From: Magnetospirillum fulvum MGU-K5
GTDB taxonomy: Bacteria > Pseudomonadota > Alphaproteobacteria > Rhodospirillales > Magnetospirillaceae
Reading direction: 5' to 3'
NCBI RefSeq assembly: GCF_000442515.1
Contig: NZ_AQPH01000032.1
Location: 1-36,326, forward strand
Length of the DNA: 36,326 nt
Part shown: positions 1 to 8,168 of the stretch, piece by piece
Layout of the letters: each line of letters starts with the position of its first letter
Numbering within the stretch: position 1 is the first letter of the stretch
Position numbers and translations under genes: made by a program
The notes under the pieces: model-generated
The model's input: only the letters and a program-made list of their open reading frames with translations
The model's database searches: none
What the model was told of the DNA's origin: nothing

Positions 1-620
1 GCCAGCGGTGCCCCGGCAGCGATGCGCCGCGCGGTCACCGCGATTTCCGCCTCCAGCGCTTCATCCTCGACGACGCGGGTCAACAGCCCCTTCGCCAGCG
101 CCTCGTCGGCGTCAATCACGCGGCCTTCCAGCAGCAATTCCAGCGCGACAGCGACCCCGGCGACCCGGCGGATTTCGGCCAGCTCGGGATAGGCCATCAC
201 CACCGAGATACGGTTGATCGGCACCCCGAAGCGACCGGAGCGAGCCGACAGGCGCAAATCGCAGCAACAGGCCAGTTCCAGCGCCCCCCCGACGCACGCC
301 CCCCAGATCGCCGCGATCACCGGATGGGGGCAAAGCCGCACCGCGTCGAGCGCGGCGCGCAGCACCAGATCGTATTCTTTGGCCTGAGCGGCATCGGCCC
401 GCAGGGTATCGAACTCGTCGATATCGGCCCCAGGAGCAAAGACACTGGTCCCCGCCCCGCGCAAAATCACCACCCGAACCTGCGGATCGGCGGAGAGACT
501 GGTAAATGCCTCGGCCAGCCCCTGCCACATCGGAAGGTTCAAAGCGTTCATTTTTTCCGGGCGATTAAGCGTAACGGTGGCAACACCGTCGGCACGGATG
601 ACCTCGATCACGTCAGACAT
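1..620 (-). CDS. Enoyl-CoA hydratase/isomerase family protein (C-terminus beyond window)
   Basis: This is a crotonase-fold acyl-CoA hydratase or isomerase. It is read on the minus strand from ATG at 618-620, preceded by a GGGAGA ribosome site, and runs off the window edge after about 206 codons, so roughly the last fifth to quarter is missing. Visible features are the N-terminal VTLNRPEKMNAL segment (residues 16-27), the first oxyanion-hole loop APGADIDEF (62-70), and the second loop in IWGACVGGALELAC (106-119) followed by DLRLSA, all diagnostic of the crotonase family. The substrate cannot be assigned from sequence; fatty-acid or branched-chain acyl-CoA oxidation are options. It diverges from pyrE across about 100 bp. 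Family assignment is firm, specific reaction is not. Confidence 0.9.
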   Translation of the reverse strand, partial: MSDVIEVIRADGVATVTLNRPEKMNALNLPMWQGLAEAFTSLSADPQVRVVILRGAGTSVFAPGADIDEFDTLRADAAQAKEYDLVLRAALDAVRLCPHPVIAAIWGACVGGALELACCCDLRLSARSGRFGVPINRISVVMAYPELAEIRRVAGVAVALELLLEGRVIDADEALAKGLLTRVVEDEALEAEIAVTARRIAAGAPL

Positions 621-643
621 TGCGTCTCCCTGTTTCTGTCTTC

Positions 644-673
644 TTGCAGGACGGAAGCGATTGTGCCTATAGA
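644..673 (+). promoter_or_regulatory. Candidate sigma70 promoter of pyrE
   Basis: TTGCAG (644-649) and TATAGA (668-673) are separated by 18 bp, about 47 bp before the pyrE ATG. The hexamers are close to the housekeeping consensus and lie in the divergent gap between the enoyl-CoA hydratase gene and pyrE. Inferred from sequence only. Confidence 0.5.
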
Positions 674-719
674 GCGCCCACGCGACAAGGCGACACGGCG
701 ATCAGAAGAGGGTTCCCCC

Positions 720-1412
720 ATGGCAAACACAGTTTCCCGCACCCACGAGCAGAAACAGGCGGCCCTGACCACGGCCCGCATCCTGCTGGAGATCGGGGCG
801 GTCAACTTCCGACCCGAGGAACCCTATATCCTGACCTCGGGCTGGGCCAGCCCGGTCTATGTCGATTGCCGTAAGGTCATCTCGTTCCCGCGCGCCCGGG
901 CCCGCATCTCAGAATTGATGAGCACCGCGATCCTGCGCAATTGCGGTTATGAATCGGTTGACGCCATCGTCGGCGGCGAAACCGCCGGCATTCCCTATGC
1001 CGCCTGGATCGCCGACAAGCTCGGCCTGCCGATGCTGTATGTCCGCAAGAAGCCGAAAGGCTTTGGCCGCAATGCCCAGATCGAGGGCGATTTCCGCGAC
1101 GGCGCCCGCGTGGTGCTGGTCGAGGATCTGGCCTCGGACGGTGCATCGAAGGTCAATTTCGTCAACGCCCTGCGCGATGCGGGCTGCACGATCGATTTCT
1201 CCTACGTCGTGTTCTTCTATGGGGTGTTCCCCGGCGCGCTGAAGAGCCTGGAAGAAATCGGGGTCAAGCTCGGCTACCTCGCCAATTGGTGGGACGTGCT
1301 GGAAGTGGCGGAACAGGACGGTCCGTTCGACCGTCGCGCCATCGAGGCGGTGCGCTCGTTCCTGCACGATCCGGTGCAGTGGTCGTCTCTGCATGGCGGC
1401 CGCAGCGCCTAA
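720..1412 (+). CDS. pyrE: Orotate phosphoribosyltransferase
   Basis: PyrE joins orotate to PRPP to give orotidine 5'-phosphate in cytosolic pyrimidine synthesis. The 230-residue protein is the alphaproteobacterial form. The PRPP-binding loop is VVLVEDLASDGASK (131-144), and the substrate region is around FRPEEPYILTSGWASPVYVDCR (30-51). I chose ATG 720 because homology starts just after it (MANTVSRTHEQK) and a purine-rich AGAAGAGG precedes it; the reading frame stays open upstream without family similarity. A candidate promoter lies at 644-673 and a strong terminator at 1421-1455, so it is probably monocistronic. Confidence 0.95.
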   Translation: MANTVSRTHEQKQAALTTARILLEIGAVNFRPEEPYILTSGWASPVYVDCRKVISFPRARARISELMSTAILRNCGYESVDAIVGGETAGIPYAAWIADKLGLPMLYVRKKPKGFGRNAQIEGDFRDGARVVLVEDLASDGASKVNFVNALRDAGCTIDFSYVVFFYGVFPGALKSLEEIGVKLGYLANWWDVLEVAEQDGPFDRRAIEAVRSFLHDPVQWSSLHGGRSA

Positions 1413-1420
1413 GGTGATGG

Positions 1421-1455
1421 GGGCGGGATCCAGCGGATCCCGCCCTTTAACTTTT
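1421..1455 (+). terminator. Rho-independent terminator after pyrE
   Basis: A perfect 11-bp stem (GGGCGGGATCC at 1421-1431 pairing with 1435-1445) has a 3-nt AGC loop and is followed by TTTAACTTTT. It sits 9 bp after the pyrE stop codon. Confidence 0.85.
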
Positions 1456-1728
1456 CCGGCAGAAGACGGACGTGACTTGACCACCCGGATCGGCCCGGCC
1501 AAAATCGCCGACAGATCATAAGCGGCAGCCCATTGGCCCGGTCGCCCCCCCCCCGAACCAGAACCCCCTCCCCACTGAAAGCGAGATGCGCGGGTCTGCC
1601 GAGTGCGCAGGGTCTTGACCGTTTGCGGGACGAAGACCACGGTAGGCACCATTCCGGCGACCGCCCCCCTCGGTTGATCGACTCGGGGAACGGCCTTTGG
1701 ACCCTCCGGCTCGGGAAAGGAAGCAACG
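1456..1728. other. Intergenic region pyrE-lrgA
   Basis: About 270 bp without a supported gene. It contains a run of C residues near 1546-1555. A TTGACC at about 1615 could be a -35 element for the lrgA operon, but no good -10 hexamer follows, so no promoter is called. Short ORFs crossing it have no recognisable similarity. Confidence 0.4.
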
Positions 1729-2082
1729 GTGCTTGGTTCTATCACGGTTCTGGTGCTCTGCCAGCTTGCCGGAGAAGCCATCGTCCGGCTGTTCGGCCTG
1801 CCGCTGCCCGGCCCAGTGGCGGGAATGGTGATCTTGTTCCTGGGATTGCTGATCCGGGGCCGGGTCCCCAAATCGCTTGACCGCGTGACCCGCGGCATCC
1901 TCGGCAATCTCGGTCTGCTGTTCGTTCCGGCCAGCGTCGGGGTGATGGTCCAGACCGACATCCTGGTTGCCGAGGCGGTACCGATCGGCGTCGCGGTGCT
2001 GGTCAGCACCCTGCTGACGATGCTGGTCAGCGGCCTCACTATGCAGTTGCTCGACCGCAAGGCCCGAAAGGATCAGCCATGA
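1729..2082 (+). CDS. CidA/LrgA family holin-like membrane protein
   Basis: A 117-residue hydrophobic protein of the CidA/LrgA family, small inner-membrane proteins related to phage holins and linked to murein hydrolase control and to export of small organic acids. About four membrane segments are visible (approximately 2-20, 27-43, 59-77 and 84-107). The family-typical PLPGPVAGMVILFLGLL (25-41) and a short basic tail ending RKARKDQP are present. The start is GTG at 1729, behind the purine-rich GGGAAAGGAAG. Its stop overlaps the next ATG by 4 bp (ATGA at 2079-2082), the standard lrgA-lrgB arrangement, implying translational coupling. Confidence 0.85.
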   Translation: MLGSITVLVLCQLAGEAIVRLFGLPLPGPVAGMVILFLGLLIRGRVPKSLDRVTRGILGNLGLLFVPASVGVMVQTDILVAEAVPIGVAVLVSTLLTMLVSGLTMQLLDRKARKDQP

Positions 2083-2804
2083 GCTTCGATCCGCGCGCCG
2101 CCTGGGACGCCATCATCTCGTCGCCGATGTTCGGCCTGGCCCTCACCTTGCTGGTCTATCAGGGCGCGGTGTGGCTGTTCGAACGCTGTGGCCGCCGACC
2201 GGCGATCAATCCGGTGCTGGTGACGATGATTGTGATCATCGCGGTCTTGAGCGTCAGCGGCGTCACCTACCAAACCTATTTCGACAGCGCGAAGATGGTT
2301 CACCTGCTGCTGGGACCGGCGACGGTCGCGCTGGCGGTGCCACTGTACCGCCAATTGCCGTCGCTGATCCGCTCGTGGCCCGCCGTGCTGGTAACGGCGG
2401 TGGCGGGATCGGCGATGGCGTTGATCAGCGTTGTCGTCTCGGCCCGGCTGCTGGGGGCCTCGCCCGCGGTTCAGCTCAGTCTTGCCCCCAAATCGGTCAC
2501 CACGCCGATTGCGATGGGGATTTCCGAACGGATCGGCGGCATCCCCTCGCTGACCGCCGTTCTGGTGGTTCTGACCGGGGTGGCCGGGGCAATGTTTGGA
2601 ACCTGGGTGTTGAATCTGGCCCGGGTACGCTCTCCGTCCGCCCGCGGGCTGGCGTTCGGCATCTCGGCCCACGCCATCGGCACCACCCGCGCCTTCCAGG
2701 AAGGCGAGACGCAAGGCGCCTATGCCGGTCTGGCCATCGGTCTGGCTGGTATCGTCACCGCGATCCTGACTCCGCTTCTGATCGGCTGGCTGACCCACAT
2801 CTAA
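2079..2804 (+). CDS. LrgB/CidB family membrane protein
   Basis: A 241-residue polytopic inner-membrane protein of the LrgB family, partner of the preceding CidA/LrgA protein. The LrgB signature SLAPKSVTTPIAMGISERIGG (about 138-158) and the later AFGISAHAIGTTRAFQEGE segment (about 194-212) are clear, with seven or more predicted membrane helices. It starts at the ATG overlapping the lrgA stop. LrgA/LrgB-type pairs are connected to autolysis control and, in several organisms, to pyruvate or glycolate transport; which applies here is unknown. A class III aminotransferase starts 43 bp downstream and may be cotranscribed. Confidence 0.9.
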   Translation: MSFDPRAAWDAIISSPMFGLALTLLVYQGAVWLFERCGRRPAINPVLVTMIVIIAVLSVSGVTYQTYFDSAKMVHLLLGPATVALAVPLYRQLPSLIRSWPAVLVTAVAGSAMALISVVVSARLLGASPAVQLSLAPKSVTTPIAMGISERIGGIPSLTAVLVVLTGVAGAMFGTWVLNLARVRSPSARGLAFGISAHAIGTTRAFQEGETQGAYAGLAIGLAGIVTAILTPLLIGWLTHI

Positions 2805-2846
2805 GCCGCCCGCCCCATTCTTCCGTACCCCCCTTAGGGAGAGATC

Positions 2847-4229
2847 ATGACCTCCACCCCGACCAACCGCACCACCGCCGAGCGAGACATCGAATCGCTC
2901 TTTCACCCCTACACCAATCCGATCCGTCACCAGGAAATCGGGCCGGTGGTGATCACCCGCGGCGAAGGCGTCCGCGTCTTCGACGATTCCGGCAAGGATT
3001 ACATCGAGGGACTGGCCGGTCTGTGGTGTACCGCGCTTGGGTGGGGCGAGGAACGGCTGGTCACCGCCGCTACCGAGCAGATGCGCAAGCTGCCGTTCTA
3101 CCATCTGTTCGGACATAAGAGCCACGACCCGGCCATCGACCTGGGCGAACGGCTGCTGGCGATGGCCCCGGTGCCGATGGCGCGGGTGTTCCTGACCGGC
3201 TCGGGCTCGGAAGCCAACGACACCGCGCTGAAGATGATCCGCTATCGCGCCAACGCGATGGGTCAGCCGAACAAGAAGAAGATCATCGCCCGCGACCGCG
3301 CCTATCACGGCGTCACCATCGCGACGGCGTCGCTGACCGGGCTGGCGGTCAATCACCGCTCGTTCGACCTGCCCGACCCGGCGGTGCTGCGCGCCGCCTG
3401 CCCGCATTACTATCGCGGCGGCCGTCCCGGCGAGAGCGAAGAGGCGTTCGCAACCCGTCTGGCCGAGGAACTCGAAGCGATGATCCTGGCCGAGGGGCCG
3501 GAGACGGTCGCCGCTTTCTTCGCCGAGCCGGTGATGGGCGCGGGCGGCGTGGTGGTTCCCCCCGCCGATTATTTCCCCAAGATTCAGGCGGTGCTCGACA
3601 AATACGACATCCTGCTGGTCGCCGACGAAGTGATCTGCGGCTTTGGCCGCACCGGCAAGATGTTCGGGTCCGAGACCTTTGGGATGCGTCCCGACATCAT
3701 GACGGTGGCCAAGGGGCTGTCGTCCGGCTATCTGCCGATTTCCGGCCTTCTCATCAACGAACGGGTGCTGGCTCCGCTCGTCGCCGAGGCGGGACGGATC
3801 GGCACCTTCGGCCACGGCTACACCTATGGCGGCCACCCGGTTTCGGCGGCGGTCGCGGTCGAGACCCTGAAGATTTATGCCGAACGCGACATCCTCGGCC
3901 ATGTCGCCCAGGTGGCTCCGGTGCTTCAGGATGGGCTGCGCGGCTTTGCCAACCACCCCATGGTCGGCGAAGTGCGCGGGATCGGCCTGATCGCCGCCGT
4001 CGAACTGGTCGCCGACAAGGAGACCAAGACTCCGTTCGATCCGGCCTGGGGTGTCGGCGCGGCCCTGGTCGCCCGCGCCCAGGATCACGGATTGATCCTG
4101 CGGGCGATGGGCGATTCGATCGCGTTCTCGCCCCCGCTGATCATCACCGCCGACGAAATTTCCGAGATGCTGTACCGCTTCGCTCTGGCGCTGGCCGACA
4201 CCGCCGCCTGGGTCGCCGAGCGGCGCTGA
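2847..4229 (+). CDS. Class III PLP-dependent aminotransferase (omega-amine/pyruvate type)
   Basis: A 460-residue fold-type I, class III aminotransferase. Visible landmarks are GLAGLWCTALGWGEERL (57-73), the PLP phosphate loop GSGSEANDTALKMIRYR (117-133), the PLP-ring aspartate in LLVADEVICGFGRTGK (approximately 254-269), and the Schiff-base lysine K289 in TVAKGLSSGY. Overall similarity is to omega-amino acid, putrescine or taurine:pyruvate transaminases; the amine donor cannot be fixed from sequence. The start is ATG 2847 after AGGGAGAG. It follows lrgB by 42 bp on the same strand without an intervening terminator, so it probably belongs to the lrgAB transcript. Confidence 0.9.
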   Translation: MTSTPTNRTTAERDIESLFHPYTNPIRHQEIGPVVITRGEGVRVFDDSGKDYIEGLAGLWCTALGWGEERLVTAATEQMRKLPFYHLFGHKSHDPAIDLGERLLAMAPVPMARVFLTGSGSEANDTALKMIRYRANAMGQPNKKKIIARDRAYHGVTIATASLTGLAVNHRSFDLPDPAVLRAACPHYYRGGRPGESEEAFATRLAEELEAMILAEGPETVAAFFAEPVMGAGGVVVPPADYFPKIQAVLDKYDILLVADEVICGFGRTGKMFGSETFGMRPDIMTVAKGLSSGYLPISGLLINERVLAPLVAEAGRIGTFGHGYTYGGHPVSAAVAVETLKIYAERDILGHVAQVAPVLQDGLRGFANHPMVGEVRGIGLIAAVELVADKETKTPFDPAWGVGAALVARAQDHGLILRAMGDSIAFSPPLIITADEISEMLYRFALALADTAAWVAERR

Positions 4230-4538
4230 TCCTCCCTCACCGGATGGGGGGGACGTGCCCTACCCGGCGCGAGCCCCCCTTCCAAGCGAAAAATCAGCAA
4301 TACCCGGACGGGAAGTGAGGAAAATTACCTCAAGTACACTTGCAACGTCCCTTTTCGATCCACTAGGATCGGCGCCTGTTCCGGTTCGCTCTGCGCAAGG
4401 GCGGATCGGGCAGAGTTTTGACGCTCACCGCCCGCTCGTGCGAACGATCGCAGACGTCCCCTGCGGGCAATGTAGTTGGCTCGAACCGCCGGGAGATGGG
4501 GGGGTTTCCTCCCCCGGTAGGTCGGAGGGAGGACTGGG
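4230..4538. other. hemA upstream region
   Basis: About 310 bp between the aminotransferase and hemA. It holds a weak G/C hairpin after the aminotransferase (G-run 4246-4252 with C-run 4274-4279), a candidate promoter (4340-4369), an inverted repeat CAAGT-N2-ACTTG (4331-4342) abutting the -35, and a G-tract/C-tract hairpin (4498-4515) just before the ribosome site. I searched it by eye for FnrL (TTGAT-N4-ATCAA) and PpsR (TGT-N12-ACA) motifs and found no good match. Confidence 0.5.
4331..4369 (+). promoter_or_regulatory. Candidate hemA promoter with overlapping inverted repeat
   Basis: TTGCAA (4340-4345) and TAGGAT (4364-4369) are spaced by 18 bp. The inverted repeat CAAGT-AC-ACTTG (4331-4342) overlaps the left edge of the -35 element, which is a suitable position for an operator. 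This would place the transcript start about 160 nt ahead of the hemA ATG, giving a long leader. Confidence 0.4.
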
Positions 4539-5768
4539 ATGGATTACGAGCACTATTTTTCTAAGCGGATTGCCGATCTCAAGGCCGAAGGCCGCTATCG
4601 TGTCTTCGCCGATCTCGAGCGGATCTGCGGCCGCTTCCCGGTCGCGCTGAACCATCGCGACGGCAAGACCGTTGAAGTCGTGGTGTGGTGCTCCAACGAC
4701 TATCTCGGCATGGGCCAGCGCCCGGAAGTGATCGCCGCCACCCACGAGGCGCTTGATCGCTGCGGCGCCGGTGCGGGTGGTACCCGTAACATTTCGGGCA
4801 CCAACCACTATCACGTCCTCCTCGAAGAAGAGATGGCCGACTTCAACGCCAAGGAAGCGGCGTTGCTGTTCACCTCGGGCTATGTCGCCAACCAGACCGT
4901 CCTGTCGACGCTGGGCGCCACCATCCCCGGCTGCATCATCTTCTCGGACGAGCTGAACCACAATTCGATGATCGAGGGCATCCGCCACGGCCGGTCGCCC
5001 AAGCAGATCTTCCGTCACAACGACGCCCAGGACCTTGAGCGCCTGCTTGCCGCCGCGCCCAAGGATGCGCCCAAGCTGGTCGCGTTCGAGTCGGTCTATT
5101 CGATGGACGGCGACATTGCGCCGATCGCCGAAATCTGCGACGTCGCCGAAAAGTACGGCGCGATGACCTATCTCGACGAAGTCCATGCCGTCGGCATGTA
5201 TGGCGAGCAGGGCTCGGGTGTCGCCGAACGTGATGGCCTGCGCGACCGCATCACCATCCTTCAGGGCACGATGGCCAAGGCGATCGGCGTCGTCGGCGGG
5301 TATATCGCCGCCAGCAACGCCTGCGTCGATTATGCCCGCAGCTTCGGGCCGGGCTTCATCTTCTCGTCCTCGATGCCGCCCGCGACCGCCGCCGCCTGCC
5401 TTGCCAGCATCCAGTACCTGCGCAAGCATCCGGAACTGCGCGAGAAGCATCAGGAACGCGCCGCCACCTGCAAGCGTCGCCTGTCCGAGCGTGGCATTCC
5501 GGTGCTGCCGTCGGTCAGCCACATCATCCCGGTGATGGTCGGCAATGCCTCGCTGTGCAAGCAGGCCAGCGACATGCTGCTGTCGGACTACAACATCTAT
5601 GTTCAGCCGATCAACTACCCCACCGTTCCGGTCGGGACCGAGCGTCTGCGCATCACCCCCACCCCGCTGCACGACGATTCGATGATGGATCATCTGGTCG
5701 AATCGTTCTGCGCCGTGTGGGACCGCCTCGGCATCGCCAAGGCGCAGGAGCAGAAGGCGGCCGAATAA
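4539..5768 (+). CDS. hemA: 5-aminolevulinate synthase
   Basis: HemA (ALAS) condenses glycine and succinyl-CoA to 5-aminolevulinate, the first committed step of heme, bacteriochlorophyll and corrinoid synthesis in alphaproteobacteria (C4 pathway). The 409-residue length matches the family. Landmarks are the substrate-binding [14 protein letters not shown] (about 47-60), the glycine-rich [18 protein letters not shown] (about 76-93), the cofactor aspartate region [12 protein letters not shown] (about 211-222), and the PLP lysine K247 in [18 protein letters not shown] 4539 is preceded by the strong ribosome site GAGGGAGGA. The gene stands alone between a long leader and a terminator. Other tetrapyrrole genes (bchIDO, bchJ) and a heme-uptake-like operon lie within 20 kb. 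Confidence 0.98.
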   Translation: MDYEHYFSKRIADLKAEGRYRVFADLERICGRFPVALNHRDGKTVEVVVWCSNDYLGMGQRPEVIAATHEALDRCGAGAGGTRNISGTNHYHVLLEEEMADFNAKEAALLFTSGYVANQTVLSTLGATIPGCIIFSDELNHNSMIEGIRHGRSPKQIFRHNDAQDLERLLAAAPKDAPKLVAFESVYSMDGDIAPIAEICDVAEKYGAMTYLDEVHAVGMYGEQGSGVAERDGLRDRITILQGTMAKAIGVVGGYIAASNACVDYARSFGPGFIFSSSMPPATAAACLASIQYLRKHPELREKHQERAATCKRRLSERGIPVLPSVSHIIPVMVGNASLCKQASDMLLSDYNIYVQPINYPTVPVGTERLRITPTPLHDDSMMDHLVESFCAVWDRLGIAKAQEQKAAE

Positions 5769-5800
5769 GCCGTCTCGCCCCTCTCAGGCGTTAAATACGG

Positions 5801-5831
5801 AAACGGCGGGGGACTTTCCCCCGCCGTTTTT
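5801..5831 (+). terminator. Rho-independent terminator of hemA
   Basis: A perfect stem AAACGGCGGGGGA / TCCCCCGCCGTTT with a 3-nt CTT loop, ending in a T-run, lies 32 bp after the hemA stop codon. Confidence 0.92.
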
Positions 5832-5847
5832 GTTTGGCCGTCACCGA

Positions 5848-5882
5848 TAAAAAAACGCCGCCCGGATGGTCCGGACGGCGCC
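5848..5882 (-). terminator. Rho-independent terminator for the minus-strand epimerase
   Basis: Read on the minus strand, CGCCGTCCGGA-CCA-TCCGGGCGGCG forms a near-perfect 11-bp hairpin (one mismatch) followed directly by seven T residues (A-run at 5849-5855 on the + strand). It would end the epimerase transcript and sits tail-to-tail with the hemA terminator. Confidence 0.8.
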
Positions 5883-5892
5883 TTATATCATG

Positions 5893-6000
5893 CCGCGCGG
5901 ATCGAACCCGATCCGCGCGAGCCCCTCATTCGCCGGGCGCTGCCCATCCGGGCCGCTGGGCTCCGCGCCACGAGGCGCGCGGCCCTTCGGGCCTAACCAA
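5893..6000. repeat. Cluster of G/C-rich intergenic palindromes
   Basis: An 11-bp perfect inverted repeat CGCGCGGATCG / CGATCCGCGCG (5894-5904 and 5909-5919) is followed by a run of smaller GGGC/GCCC and GCGCC/GGCGC hairpins up to about 5995. The style resembles the palindrome cluster at 24349-24465, suggesting a dispersed intergenic repeat family. It lies between the epimerase gene and its terminator. Function unknown. Confidence 0.5.
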
Positions 6001-6043
6001 ACAGCATAAGTTTCACTCAAAGAGCCGTTTGGTATTATCCCTC

Positions 6044-7024
6044 TTAGAGACCGTGATATTGCTTGAACCAGTCGATGAAGCGCGGCACGCCGACACTGAT
6101 CGGCGTGGTGGGGGCAAAGCCGACATCGCGGGCAATCGCCGAGATGTCGGCGGCGGTTTCCTTGACGTCGCCCGGCTGCATCGGCTCGAACACATAATTC
6201 GCCTTGCGGCCCAGCGATTGCTCGACCAGACCGATGAAATCCATCAGCCGTTCCGAGCGGTTGTTGCCGATATTATAAAGCCGATAGGGCGGCTCGGCAC
6301 CGGTATCGGGCGGCGGGTTATCGAGCACACCGACGATTCCGGACACGATATCGTCAATGAAAGTGAAATCGCGCCGCATGTCACCATTGTTGAACACCCG
6401 GATCGGCTCGCCGGCGATGATCGCCTTGGCGAATAGATAGGCGGCCATGTCGGGGCGTCCCCACGGGCCATAGACGGTAAAGAACCGCAGGCCAGTGGTG
6501 GGGATGCGGAACAGGTGGCTGTAGGAATGGCTGATCAGCTCGCCCGCGCGCTTGGTCGCGGCATAGAGCGAGATCGGGGTATCGACGCGATCCTCGACCG
6601 AGAAGGGGAGCTTGGTGTTCGAGCCATAGACCGACGATGAGCTGGCATAGACGAAGTGGCGACAGACGGGCAACCGCCGCGCCAGTTCCAGCATCACCAG
6701 ATGGCCTTCGACGTTGGAATGGGTGTAATCGTGCGGCGCGGTCAGGGAATGGCGCACCCCGGCCTGGGCCGCCAGATTGATGATGGCGTCGATGCCGGGA
6801 TTGGCGCGCTCGATTTCGGCCACAGCAGCGCGGTCGGCGATATCGGCCCGCGCAAAGGAAAAGCCGGGGAATTCCCGCAGCCGAGCAAGCCGCATTTCCT
6901 TCAACGCGACATCGTAATACGGGTTGAGATTATCGAGGCCAAGAACCGACTCACCCCGCTCCAGCAGGCGCAGAGAAGTGTGATAGCCGATGAAACCGGC
7001 GGCTCCGGTAACGAGAACGGTCAT
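6044..7024 (-). CDS. NAD-dependent epimerase/dehydratase, UDP-glucuronate 4-epimerase type
   Basis: A 326-residue extended short-chain dehydrogenase that converts one nucleotide sugar into its C4 epimer, probably UDP-glucuronate to UDP-galacturonate for surface polysaccharide. The Rossmann motif TGAAGFIG is at residues 6-13, the NAD-binding DNLNPYYDV (31-39) is the form seen in the CapI/LspL group, the catalytic Ser is in YASSSSVYG (126-134), and the Tyr/Lys pair is YAATK (Y154, K158). The sugar-binding RRDFTFIDDIV segment follows near 240. ATG 7024 is preceded by AAGGGG. It diverges from rpsD and has its own terminator at 5848-5882. No other polysaccharide gene is adjacent. Confidence 0.9.
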   Translation of the reverse strand: MTVLVTGAAGFIGYHTSLRLLERGESVLGLDNLNPYYDVALKEMRLARLREFPGFSFARADIADRAAVAEIERANPGIDAIINLAAQAGVRHSLTAPHDYTHSNVEGHLVMLELARRLPVCRHFVYASSSSVYGSNTKLPFSVEDRVDTPISLYAATKRAGELISHSYSHLFRIPTTGLRFFTVYGPWGRPDMAAYLFAKAIIAGEPIRVFNNGDMRRDFTFIDDIVSGIVGVLDNPPPDTGAEPPYRLYNIGNNRSERLMDFIGLVEQSLGRKANYVFEPMQPGDVKETAADISAIARDVGFAPTTPISVGVPRFIDWFKQYHGL

Positions 7025-7158
7025 CTTGCAAAAGCCCCTTGTGTCTTAAGCGGTCTGATATAGCCTGATCCCAGCGGGAAATCACCCCCCTTTCCCAAAG
7101 CGGGGGACACCGCCCTCATCGCGCGGGCGGAGAATCGACCTGTTTACGCTTGTTTCGT

Positions 7159-7186
7159 TTGACATCCCGGCCGCGGTCCGTATAGT
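7159..7186 (+). promoter_or_regulatory. Sigma70 promoter of rpsD
   Basis: The consensus -35 TTGACA (7159-7164) is followed after 16 bp by TATAGT (7181-7186), leaving a leader of about 115 nt before the rpsD ATG. The near-consensus hexamers fit a highly expressed ribosomal protein gene. The leader might carry S4-type autoregulation, but I see no clear structure to prove it. Confidence 0.7.
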
Positions 7187-7308
7187 TCCGCCCTCTCTCC
7201 CGAGAAAACGGGCGGGCGCCCCTTTGGTGTGCTCACCCTCCCCCGGCTGTGCCGGACCAGGGCTATCGGGACAATCGTGAACCGATTAATTCGGACCGAA
7301 GGACGACC

Positions 7309-7926
7309 ATGAGCAAGCGTATCGAAGCAAAGTTTAAGATTAACCGCCGCCTGGGCGCCAATCTGTGGGGCCGTGGCAAGAGCCCGCTCGCGCGTGGCAA
7401 GGAAAACCCCCCGGGCCAGCACGGTCAGCGCCGCAAGAAGCCTTCGGACTTCGGCACCCAGCTGATGGCGAAGCAGAAGCTGAAGGGTTACTACGGCAAC
7501 ATCGGCGAGAAGCAGTTCCGCCGCCTGTATGACGAGGCCGTGCGCCGTCGTGGCGACACCTCCGAGAATTTGATCGGCCTGCTGGAAAGCCGGCTCGACG
7601 CCGTGGTCTACCGCCTCAAGTTCGCGCCCACCCCGTTCGCCTCGCGTCAGCTGGTCAACCATGGCCACGTCCGCGTCAACGGCAAGCGCGTCAACATTCC
7701 GAGCTATCAGGTTCGTGAAGGCGATGAAATCTCGGTCAAGACCAAGTCGAAGGATCTGGCTCTGATCGTCGAAGCCTCGCAGTCGCCCGAGCGTGACGTG
7801 CCCGATTACCTCGAAGTCGATCACAAGGACATGAAGGGCAAGTTCGTCCGTATCCCGAAGCTGGCGGACGTTCCCTACCCGGTCCAGATGGAACCGAACC
7901 TCGTCGTCGAATTCTATTCGCGTTAA
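7309..7926 (+). CDS. rpsD: 30S ribosomal protein S4
   Basis: S4 is a primary 16S rRNA binding protein that nucleates 30S assembly. The protein is 205 residues, the standard length for the family. The N-terminal domain begins [15 protein letters not shown] and includes [14 protein letters not shown] (about 42-55). The S4 RNA-binding domain covers [16 protein letters not shown] through [20 protein letters not shown] placed the start at ATG 7309 because it matches the family N-terminus; the frame extends 20 codons upstream without similarity. It has its own promoter and terminator, unlike the E. coli arrangement inside the alpha operon but usual for alphaproteobacteria. Confidence 0.98.
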   Translation: MSKRIEAKFKINRRLGANLWGRGKSPLARGKENPPGQHGQRRKKPSDFGTQLMAKQKLKGYYGNIGEKQFRRLYDEAVRRRGDTSENLIGLLESRLDAVVYRLKFAPTPFASRQLVNHGHVRVNGKRVNIPSYQVREGDEISVKTKSKDLALIVEASQSPERDVPDYLEVDHKDMKGKFVRIPKLADVPYPVQMEPNLVVEFYSR

Positions 7927-7940
7927 GAGGGTTTCTATTG

Positions 7941-7977
7941 CGGCCCCTCCTCTCCCGAGCGGAGGGGCCGTTATTTT
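7941..7977 (+). terminator. Rho-independent terminator of rpsD
   Basis: A perfect 10-bp stem CGGCCCCTCC (7941-7950) / GGAGGGGCCG (7961-7970) with a 10-nt loop is followed by TTATTTT. Confidence 0.88.
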
Positions 7978-8019
7978 CTGTCGCACCTTTTGCGTCGCGA
8001 ATCCCCGACAGATCGGCCG

Positions 8020-8048
8020 TTGCCAGCCTGTCCGGTTCAGACTAAGGT
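8020..8048 (+). promoter_or_regulatory. Candidate promoter of tRNA-Gln
   Basis: TTGCCA (8020-8025) and TAAGGT (8043-8048) are separated by 17 bp and end 15 bp before the mature tRNA 5' end. Confidence 0.5.
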
Positions 8049-8062
8049 GCCTCCCACCCTGG

Positions 8063-8137
8063 TGGGGCGTCGCCAAGCGGTAAGGCAGCGGTTTTTGGTA
8101 CCGCCATTCGGAGGTTCGAGTCCTCCCGCCCCAGCCA
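8063..8137 (+). tRNA. tRNA-Gln (anticodon TTG)
   Basis: A 75-nt cloverleaf with CCA encoded. The acceptor stem TGGGGCG pairs with CGCCCCA (discriminator G), the D arm contains GCCAAGCGGTAAGGC, and the anticodon stem GCGGT/ACCGC encloses the loop TTTTGGT with anticodon TTG. The T arm is GGAGG-TTCGAGT-CCTCC. Decodes CAA/CAG. Confidence 0.95.
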
Positions 8138-8168
8138 CCTTCCCCAATAGTTTCGAGCTAAACCCGGT

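Noticed and set aside
2073-4088. 671-codon open frame on the minus strand
   Set aside because: It lies antisense to lrgB and the aminotransferase, has Arg/Gln/His/Asp-rich composition typical of reversed high-GC codons, and shows no domain.
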